A stretch of DNA of 64,000 nt from Xylocopa sonorina. Taxonomy: Eukaryota > Arthropoda > Insecta > Hymenoptera > Apidae. The DNA lies in assembly GCF_050948175.1 (NCBI RefSeq), contig NW_027490136.1, positions 868,001 to 932,000 of the forward strand. Reading direction: 5' to 3'. The notes below the pieces were generated by a model that worked only from the letters and a program-made list of their open reading frames with translations, searched no databases and was not told where the DNA came from. Shown piece by piece: positions 41,150-49,100 of this stretch. The translations under genes were made by a program, and so were the position numbers. Every line of letters begins with the position of its first letter. Position 1 is the stretch's first letter.

Positions 41150-42451
41150 ATGGCAACGCGCACGCCGACAAAGCAAACGCGGCTTCAGGTACAGAAGGAC
41201 GCCGCCGCAACCGAATCCGATACTCACCGAACGTTAGATTTTCACGATGCTCTCGCAAACGACGCCGCCGGACCTTCAGACGATAATACGGATAAAGAAC
41301 AGGCGATCGCTACGTTAAATCGCCAAATAGATTTCATGCGTCGGGAATTGGAATCCTTACGCGCGGCACAATCCACAAACGCCGACACTATCTCTTTCGG
41401 AACTCCGCACCTGCAACCGACACGTAGCTCAGAGTCTGATTCACCAAACTCCCAAACAGATAGGCTTATTTTTCGCGAAGCAATAGATAGCATCCCTATA
41501 TTTGATGGCAAAAACTTGCCAATATTACAGTTCGTGCGGGCCTGTAAACGGGCGAGGGAGTTGATTTCGCCCGAAGGAGAACCCTCGTTCACCAAACTCA
41601 TTGTCAATCGTTTACGCGGCCGTGCATATCTGGCCGTAGAGGACGAGCAATGCTCTTCGGTCGGACAACTGACCGATATTCTACGAGCCGCATTCGAAAA
41701 TACAAAGTCAACCGACCATTACAGGGGCGAACTAACTAATACTTTCATGCGCCCAGGAGAACATATCCTCGATTTCATAGGTAGAATTAAAGACCTACGT
41801 AACGCAGCAATCGACTGCGAACGATTCGATTCCGCCGAATTAGTAAATTCACGTTCCGGAATAGACGCGCTTACGCTTAGGTGTTTTTGCGACGGGCTTA
41901 TCCCGGAAATTCGACATTCCATGAACACGCGATTGTACGAAACATACGCGGACGCGTTCGCTCACGCTAAGGAGTTGTACAGGCGACACGAATTAGACAA
42001 AGAGAGACTCTTCTCGTCGCGTCCCCGTACGGAAAATTTTCACTTCGAGCGCCGGCAAGAAACGGTTTGCGCTCGTTGTAATAGTCGCGGTCATGTCACT
42101 CGCGACTGCAAGTACGCAAGTCATAGACCGTCAGTCACGTACCCACGGGAAGAAACCCCGAGGTATCCTCGACAGGAACGACCGCTTGTAACGGGACCTC
42201 CGCGATGTCAGTACGCACCGCCCGATCGACGGGATATCGTTTGTAGGTACTGCCGAAACCTGGGACATAGCATAGACGAATGTCGAAAGCGACAATTTAA
42301 TAATGTCGGAAATAACGTTTCGCGCCCGAATCCGGGAAACGCGAACGGCCTCCCGACCCGCCGCGAGACGGTACGCGAGGCCGGCTACGATCGCCGAGTT
42401 CTCGCCTTAACGTACGACGAGTCAACATCGATAATAGAAGAGCAGCAGTAA
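41150..42451 (+). CDS. gag: Gag polyprotein with two CCHC zinc knuckles
   Basis: 433 codons. It forms the particle core and binds the element RNA. An N-terminal region with a predicted coiled coil (about residues 48-74) is followed by a helical capsid-like part (about 105-285, with PIFDGKNLPILQFV near 116-129, a pattern common in insect gypsy Gags). Two nucleocapsid knuckles follow: C307-C310-H315-C320 and C365-C368-H373-C378, both CX2CX4HX4C. The ATG at 41150 is 51 bases after the primer site and is the first long-frame ATG. The frame is intact, in contrast to pol. Its last 136 bases overlap the protease frame (-1), with a candidate slippery site. Codon use and GC are higher than in the satellite around it. 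Confidence 0.9.
   Translation: MATRTPTKQTRLQVQKDAAATESDTHRTLDFHDALANDAAGPSDDNTDKEQAIATLNRQIDFMRRELESLRAAQSTNADTISFGTPHLQPTRSSESDSPNSQTDRLIFREAIDSIPIFDGKNLPILQFVRACKRARELISPEGEPSFTKLIVNRLRGRAYLAVEDEQCSSVGQLTDILRAAFENTKSTDHYRGELTNTFMRPGEHILDFIGRIKDLRNAAIDCERFDSAELVNSRSGIDALTLRCFCDGLIPEIRHSMNTRLYETYADAFAHAKELYRRHELDKERLFSSRPRTENFHFERRQETVCARCNSRGHVTRDCKYASHRPSVTYPREETPRYPRQERPLVTGPPRCQYAPPDRRDIVCRYCRNLGHSIDECRKRQFNNVGNNVSRPNPGNANGLPTRRETVREAGYDRRVLALTYDESTSIIEEQQ
42334..42340 (+). promoter_or_regulatory. Candidate -1 ribosomal frameshift heptamer GGGAAAC
   Basis: In the gag frame the heptamer reads G GGA AAC, which fits the X XXY YYZ rule. It lies within the 42313-42448 window where both the gag frame and the -1 protease frame are open. 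Shifting here would give a Gag-Pro fusion. I did not establish a downstream pseudoknot or stem. Confidence 0.5.
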
Positions 42452-43527
42452 ACATAACGGGTAAAACTAGCGTCCCCACGGTTGTCATAAATTCTAACGC
42501 GTTAATTGAACCCGTAGTAATGATGATCGACACCGGAGCCGAGATCAACGTGATCAAGGAAAACGCGCTAAAACCTAAAACTCTAATTAACACTGCAGAA
42601 CGCCTAACTATTACCGGAGTAACTCAGGGTACCGTAGCCACCTTAGGGACGGTTACGTTACCGATATTTTCTCGTGATGTTCCGTTTAATGTCGTCAGTT
42701 CCGACTTCCCAATTAAAACCGCCGGGATCCTGGGATCCGGGTTTTGTGCAGACGCGGATATATCTTTTAGAAATAAATATATCCTGTGGCACGGGAATAG
42801 GATCCTATTTGCACGTCACGAAGACGTTTTAAATAAAATAATACTTCCTCCGCGGACTAACTCGGGCATACGCGTCGGAATAATTAATTCAGGCGTAGGC
42901 GAAGGAATAATCCCCCGAACACAGATCGCGAAGGGAGTATATTTCGGTGATGCTATCGTTAAAGTGCGAAACGGCCATGCGATAGCACGCATAATTAATG
43001 CGACCGATACCGAGATCGAGATCGCGGTGCCCAGAATTCATCTGGACCCGCTTCCCGTTCTCGAATCGCTGAAACGAGAACCAGCGTTATATTCGTTATT
43101 TACGAATACTTCTAAATCCACTGTTTCTAATACAAAAATCAATACTACATCCACTGTTTCTAATACAAAAATGAATACTAAATCCACTGTTTCAAGCATG
43201 CCTACTAATTCTACTAATACTAAATCCACTGTTTCCAGCATGCCTACTAATCCAATAAATACTAAATCCACTGTCTCAAGCATGCGTACTAACTCGACTA
43301 ATTCCAAATCCACTGTATCCACTCTAAAACGAGTATTCCCAAATCCCACTGTATCTTATGCTAACATTGTTTCAAAATCCACTTCAAATTCTACGAATTC
43401 CAACGAAAATCTCTTACCATCGTCACGCGATATTCAACACAAAGTTTCCAATCATGATAAATCTTCCAATAACAACCTCAAAATCCACAAAAATTTTTCC
43501 AAGTGCCATCGAAGGTACGCAACGTAA
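42340..43527 (+). CDS. pro: Retroviral-type aspartic protease and pre-RT linker (pro)
   Basis: The frame is open from 42313 and is probably entered by -1 frameshifting from gag; the first ATG is at 42520. The active-site motif D-T-G-A is at residues 4-7 of the ATG-started reading, and the matching ILG before the C-terminal helix is at 70-72, both hallmarks of gypsy proteases. The linker that follows (about residues 100-190) resembles the region between protease and RT in insect Ty3/gypsy elements. A serine/threonine/asparagine-rich repeat tail covers 43110-43330. The frame stops at 43525, while the RT similarity starts in the +1 frame at about 43646, so a frame-changing mutation, or a second programmed shift, separates pro from pol. 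Confidence 0.8.
   Translation, partial: RERPPDPPRDGTRGRLRSPSSRLNVRRVNIDNRRAAVNITGKTSVPTVVINSNALIEPVVMMIDTGAEINVIKENALKPKTLINTAERLTITGVTQGTVATLGTVTLPIFSRDVPFNVVSSDFPIKTAGILGSGFCADADISFRNKYILWHGNRILFARHEDVLNKIILPPRTNSGIRVGIINSGVGEGIIPRTQIAKGVYFGDAIVKVRNGHAIARIINATDTEIEIAVPRIHLDPLPVLESLKREPALYSLFTNTSKSTVSNTKINTTSTVSNTKMNTKSTVSSMPTNSTNTKSTVSSMPTNPINTKSTVSSMRTNSTNSKSTVSTLKRVFPNPTVSYANIVSKSTSNSTNSNENLLPSSRDIQHKVSNHDKSSNNNLKIHKNFSKCHRRYAT
43110..43330 (+). repeat. In-frame 33/42-bp coding minisatellite in the pro tail
   Basis: Repeats built on AAATCCACTGTTTC give residues K-S-T-V-S followed by variable N/T/S-rich spacers. The first two units are about 33 bp and the next about 42 bp, so the frame is kept. 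This low-complexity linker is not part of any known catalytic domain. Confidence 0.8.
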
Positions 43528-44578
43528 CTTAAACATCCGCGCGAAAGATACACAAAATAAACCTCTTCTCAAAAGCGATAGCGAACGACACTCGAAACGC
43601 GACACTCCGCGCGCCACTCAAAATGTAACGCGACCTCAAAGCAGATTCGACGAAATAGTCGCGTCACTCCGTCTAGATCATCTAAACAGCGAAGAAAAAA
43701 ATAATATATACAAACTGATTTCTAACAATCAAGATTTATTCCATCTCCCAGGCGATAAATTAGGATTTACCAATGTAACCGAGCACCGCATTCCAACGAT
43801 AAACGATCAGCCAATAAACGTAAAACAATACCGCTTCCCGCCGATACACAAGGAAGAAATACAACGTCAAATAGATCAATTATTAGAAAACGAATCGTAC
43901 GCCGCGTATTTAGATGAACTCAACGATAGAATACGTACTTCACAAGAAATAGCGAAAACAAACTTAGACTGTGCAAAAACACGCCCTAAATTCTATTACG
44001 ATAAGAAACTTAATGTAAAGGATTTCCAAATCGGACAATGGGTTTATTTGCTCCGCGAACCACTTAGACATAAATTCGATTCTCAATACACAGGCCCATA
44101 TAAGATCTTGGAGATTCTACCTAACAATAATGTAAAAATGAATGTTAAGGGGAGGCACAAGATTGTGCATTCAAATAAATTAAAAAATTGTAAGCGCCTA
44201 CAAACGATGAATGCACGTATGAGAGTTCGATCGAATGTAGGAGACAGTGAAAAGTGTAAGTCGAAATCAAAAACTGAAAATCTTAATGAACAAAGAGTAA
44301 AAGAATCGGTGACAGTGACAAACGAACAAAGTGCACCACAGAAGAAAAGTGCAACCAAACAGAGTGCAGCCGTAGCAGCACAACATACGCAGAGACCACA
44401 GCATCCACGAGACGAGAGCCCACAGCATCCACGAGATGATAGACCACAGCATCCACGAGATGAGAGCAGCATACACGCCCAGGAGGACCAATCTCCTCCA
44501 CAGCACACGAAACGAGTAGCATCCCACATCGAGGCCACATCAGTCCAGAGATTTCGCCATAGGCGAAATTCTTTTTCT

Positions 44579-44589
44579 AAGGGGGAAGG
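44579..44589 (+). promoter_or_regulatory. Polypurine tract
   Basis: AAGGGGGAAGG directly before the right LTR, preceded by a T-rich stretch. This is the expected position and composition of the plus-strand primer of an LTR element. Confidence 0.8.
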
Positions 44590-44680
44590 TGTGACGTCAG
44601 GCGTGCCGCCTGCCACCCTCTCAACGCACCACAGCAACCACCCTCACGCGCCTGCACCACAGGCAACACCCAGGCGCAAC

Positions 44681-44975
44681 TCGCCGTCTCACTCAGGCCA
44701 AGGGCTACGACCATCGACTCGCTCGCACCCGCAGAGGTGCTCGCCGTCTCTCTCACTCCAAGGGACCTACCCTCCGTCTCACTCGCACCCGCAGAGGTGT
44801 CCGCCACCTCTCTCGCTCCAAGGGCAACACACTCTGTCCCACTCGCACCGAGGACCTCGTGCGCCATCTCGCTCGCACCAAGGACCATGTGCGCTGTCTC
44901 GCTCCCACTCAAGGAGTCATCCACCGTCTCACTCTTACCTGCAGGGAAACTCGCCCTCTCGCTCACTCCAGGGAC
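44681..44975 (+). repeat. ~30-bp minisatellite in the U3 part of the right LTR
   Basis: Repeating words CTCGCACC, GTCTC(A/T)CTC and CCAAGG with spacing near 30 bp, imperfect. The related inverted LTRs carry the equivalent tract (17768-17924, about 63840-63990), so the array predates the split of these LTRs. Confidence 0.75.
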
Positions 44976-45420
44976 GTACCAGGAGAATCAACCTCTACGA
45001 GATCCGACGGCGGGAACCCTCACCGTACAAAGGACTCTACGATTTCACCATCCCAGATCCGCCATGCCCAAAATACTATTTCTAAGATTGTTAATTAACA
45101 TTATATATACACTCCTACATTCTAAGCTCTGTATTCCTAGCTCATAGAATTTACACGACACTACTTTATAACGACACAAACAACACACATTTTACATTTA
45201 AGGCGTAATTTCTAATTTCATACTTGTACCTCTATATTCATAAGTTGCGCTAATTAAGTAAGCCGCGACGCATGAGATCGCGACCGCCTCAGCGGCACGC
45301 GCCGCTAGCCCCACCACGCAACGCCGAGACCCCACTCCGGCGTCCACATACTCCCACCTACGTTCGCACGCGACCGAAGCGCTCCGAGAGTCGAGGAGGT
45401 CGCAGACGCATCTTGGGAGA

Positions 45421-45490
45421 CACAGTCAATTACAGACAGTCATGACGGACAGTCAGACACAGTCAGTCAGTACCGTCAGTACGGTACAGT
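45421..45490 (+). promoter_or_regulatory. Cluster of TCAGT initiator-like words
   Basis: ACAGTCA/GTCAGT words recur several times, with TCAGTCAGT at about 45463 and TCAGT again near 45476. TCAGT is the usual core of arthropod initiators, and insect LTR elements often lack a TATA box. This may mark the transcription start (U3/R border). It is a positional guess without supporting data. Confidence 0.3.
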
Positions 45491-45995
45491 TCTACCCCGC
45501 CTTCGGGCACTTCTAATTCCAAGTCTCTTCCAAGTCGCGCCTTAGGGCCGTCGCGCAGCCTCGATAAGGTTCCTAGTTCTAAAGTCTTTGTTCTAATTCC
45601 TAATTCATAGTTAACCTAGTCTTAATACTTAGAAATAATTGTTCTTGTACTCTTTGATTTAGAATATACTTTATTATTTTTCTACCACATCAAGTTCTAG
45701 TTCATTCCAACTCCATTTCTAAATTCAATTTTACTTTAATACAAATTCTTCCAAGTTCGTAACAACTTGAGTGTTTACAAACGAACTCTTCGCGCCGGGA
45801 GGAAGAATTTAATCCATTTTCTCGTGCGGAATACGTTAGTAAAACGCCAGAATTCTTCGTTCATCGACGGATGGTGACATTCATCGCAGCTTCCACTGTC
45901 ACAACGCCGATTCCAGCCAGCCGTACGCCGACTCCTCCCCCGAGAACGACCTTCGACGATCGCCACATCTGAAAGCAGAAGAGGGAAATCAGCGA

Positions 45996-46004
45996 AAGGT
46001 AAGT
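45996..46004 (+). promoter_or_regulatory. Splice-donor-like AAGGTAAGT near LTR end
   Basis: A consensus 5' splice site 164 bp from the LTR end. An equivalent AAGGTAAGT is at 52060-52068 in the short LTR and AAGGTAGGG is in inverted Y near 16785, at similar distances from the LTR end (about 135-170 bp). If used from a left LTR it would splice the leader of the element's RNA. Use is inferred only from conservation. Confidence 0.35.
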
Positions 46005-46168
46005 AAAATCCCTCCTTACACGCGTTCGCGATTGTTTACGGTGCCCGCGTCTTGACAAAATCGACGGACCCGGTCATACGCGTTTTATACCGGACCGAAT
46101 TCGCGACTAAAAGGCTTGTGTCATTCAGCCTCCTGGGATACGAATAATTTGTTCGCCAGGACGTGACA

Positions 46169-49100
46169 ATATCTTATCATGAAACATAGAAATTAGGAGC
46201 GATATCGCGATTTAAGAAGCATTAGAATTCTATTGCCACGATACGTAGACATCTGCAAACGACATCTCCTAGCAAGGAAGCGTCGCATTTACATTCTTTT
46301 GAAGTGATTACGAGGTATACATGACACTTCGCAATGTATACTATATCTTATCGTAAAACATAGAAATGAGATGCGATATCGCGTTTTAAGATGCATTAGA
46401 GCTCTATTGCTACGATACGTAGACATCTGCAAACGCTATCTCCTAGCAAGGAAGTGTCGCATTTACATGCGTTTGAAGTATAGACGAGATATACATAACA
46501 CTGCACAATGAATATTATATCTTATCATGAAACATAGAAATGAGATGCGATATGGCGATTTAAGAAGCATTAGAATTCTATTGCTTCGATACGTAGAATC
46601 TGCAAACGCTATTTCCTAGCAAGGAAGTGTCGCATGTACATTCAATTGAAGTGTATACGAGATATACATGGCTCTTCGCAATGAATATTAGATATTATCA
46701 TGAAACATAGAAATGAGAAACGATACCGCGTTTTGAGAAGCATTAGAACTCTATTGCTTCGATACGTAGACATCTGCAAACGCTATTTCCTAGCAAGGAA
46801 GTGTCGCATTTACATTCTTTTGAGGTGAATACGAGGTATACATAACACTGCACAATGGATATTATATCTTATCATGAAACATAGAAATGAGATGCGATAT
46901 CGCGATTTAAGAAGCATTAGAATTCTATTGCTTCGATACGTAGAATCTGCAAACGCTATTTCCTAGCAAGGAAGTGTCGCATGTACATTCAATTGAAGTG
47001 TATGCGAGATATACATGGCTCTTCGCAATGAATATTAGATATTATCATGAAACATAGAAATGAGAAACGATACCGCGTTTTGAGAAGCATTAGAACTCTA
47101 TTGCTTCGATACGTAGACATCTGCAAACGCTTTTTCCTAGCAAGGAAGTGTCGCATTTACATTCTTTTGAAAGGAATACGAGGTATACATGACACTTCGC
47201 AAAGAATATTACATTTTATCATGAAATATAGAAATGAGATGCGATATGGCGATTTGAGAAGCATTAGAACTCCATTGCTTCGATAAGTAGACATCTGCAA
47301 ACGCTATTTCCTAGCAAGGAGGTGTCGCATTTACATTCATTTGAAGTGTATGCGAGGTATACATGACACTAAGCAATGAATATTATATACTATCATGAAA
47401 CATAGAAATAAGAAACGATGTCGCGTTTTGAGAAGCATTAGAGCACTAATGCTACGATACGTAGACATCTACAAACGCAATTTCCTAGCAAGGAAGTGTC
47501 GCATTTACCTTCTTTTGAAGTGAATACGAGGTATACATAACACTGCACAATGGATATTATATCTTATCATGAAACACAGGAATGTGATGTGATATCGCGA
47601 TTTAAGAATCATTAGAATTCTATTGCTTCGATACGTAGACATCTGCAAACGCTATTTCCTAGCAAGGAAGTGTCGCATATACAGTCAATTGAAGTGTATG
47701 CGAGATATACATGACACTTCGTAATGAATATTATATCTTATCATGAAACATAGAGATGAAATGCGATATGGCGATATATGAAGCATTAGATGTCTATTGC
47801 TTCGATACGTAGACATCTGCATACGATTTTTCCTAGCAAGGAAGTGTCGCAATTACATTCTTTTGAAAGGAATACGAGGTATACATGACACTTCGCAAAG
47901 AATATTACATTTTATCATGAAATATAGAAATGAGATGCGATATGGCGATGTATGAAGCATTAGAATTCTATTGCTTCGATACGTAGACATCTGCAAACTC
48001 TATTTCCTAGCAAGGAAGTGTCGCATTTACATTCTTTTGAAGTGTATGCGAGGTATTCATAACACTGCACAATGAATATTATATCGTATCATGAAACATT
48101 AATGTGAGATGCGATATCGCGATTTAAGAAGCTTTGGAAATCTATAGCTTCGATACGTAGAATCTGCAAACGCTATTTCCTAGCAAGGAAGTGTCGCATG
48201 TACATTCAATTGAAGTGTATACGAGATATACATGGCTCTTCGCAATGAATATTAGATATTATCATGAAACATAGAAATGAGAAACGATACCGCGTTTTGA
48301 GAAGCATTAGAACTCTATTGCTTCGATACGTAGACATCTGCAAACGCTATTTCCTAGCAAGGAAGTGTCGCATTTACATTCTTTTGAGGTGAATACGAGG
48401 TATACATAACACTGCACAATGGATATTATATCTTATCATGAAACATAGAAATGAGATGCGATATCGCGATTTAAGAAGCATTAGAATTCTATTGCTTCGA
48501 TACGTAGAATCTGCAAACGCTATTTCCTAGCAAGGAAGTGTCGCATGTACATTCAATTGAAGTGTATGCGAGATATACATGGCTCTTCGCAATGAATATT
48601 AGATATTATCATGAAACATAGAAATGAGAAACGATACCGCGTTTTGAGAAGCATTAGAACTCTATTGCTTCGATACGTAGACATCTGCAAACGCTTTTTC
48701 CTAGCAAGGAAGTGTCGCATTTACATTCTTTTGAAAGGAATACGAGGTATACATGACACTTCGCAAAGAATATTACATTTTATCATGAAATATAGAAATG
48801 AGATGCGATATGGCGATTTGAGAAGCATTAGAACTCCATTGCTTCGATAAGTAGACATCTGCAAACGCTATTTCCTAGCAAGGAGGTGTCGCATTTACAT
48901 TCATTTGAAGTGTATGCGAGGTATACATGACACTAAGCAATGAATATTATATACTATCATGAAACATAGAAATAAGAAACGATGTCGCGTTTTGAGAAGC
49001 ATTAGAGCACTAATGCTACGATACGTAGACATCTACAAACGCAATTTCCTAGCAAGGAAGTGTCGCATTTACCTTCTTTTGAAGTGAATACGAGGTATAC

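Larger units (their letters stand above)
43358..45085 (+). pseudogene. pol: pol remnant: start of RT fused in frame to integrase C-terminus
   Basis: 575 codons from the first ATG; real similarity starts near residue 97. Residues 97-178 match the segment before and at the start of Ty3/gypsy RT (LRLDHLNSEEK, FHLPGDKL, EHRIPT, YRFPPIHKEEI, QIDQLLEN). From residue 179 the text is the C-terminal part of integrase (YAAYLDELNDRIR, KFYYDKK, then G246-P247-Y248, then HKIVHSNKLK). The join is at about 43885-43895. RT catalytic motifs, RNase H and the integrase DDE core, some 800 residues in related elements, are gone. Residues 330-410 are basic with three HPRDES-type repeats. From residue 411 the frame runs into the right LTR, giving a Ser/Pro/His/Arg-rich tail that is probably not selected. 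No RT activity can come from this. Confidence 0.85.
41023..46168 (+). mobile_element. Ty3/gypsy-like LTR retroelement, internally deleted and with a cut left LTR
   Basis: Order of parts: 51-bp left LTR remnant, tRNA-Leu-type primer site, gag, protease, fused pol remnant, polypurine tract, full right LTR. The gene order and the motifs (two CCHC knuckles, DTGA protease, HRIPT/YRFPP RT start, GPY motif of integrase) place it in Ty3/gypsy, resembling insect mdg1/412- or 17.6-type elements. Most of RT, all of RNase H and the integrase core are missing, so it is non-autonomous. Satellite is minus-oriented on its left and plus-oriented on its right, with no target duplication visible, so this is not a plain insertion into an array. 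Confidence 0.9.
44590..46168 (+). mobile_element. Right LTR, 1579 bp
   Basis: Begins TGTGACGTCAGGCG and ends GGACGTGACA, with TG...CA termini. The start matches the LTR at 51840 over about 28 bp, and its last 51 bp match the left remnant. Contents in order: a minisatellite (44681-44975), AT-rich DNA, GC-rich DNA (45265-45420), a cluster of TCAGT words (45421-45490), AT-rich DNA, and a splice-donor-like AAGGTAAGT 164 bp from the end. It is homologous along its length to Y and Y'. At this length it is long for an insect gypsy LTR. Open frames on both strands over the minisatellite are a by-product of its codon-sized repeats. Confidence 0.85.

Noticed and set aside
44577..44966. Minus-strand 129-codon frame over the right LTR, and the similar plus-strand frame at 17730-18068
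   Set aside because: Both come from the minisatellite whose unit lengths are multiples of three; no known domain and no independent coding support.
41023..46168. Intact autonomous retrotransposon
   Set aside because: RT catalytic motifs, RNase H and integrase core are absent and the left LTR is nearly gone.
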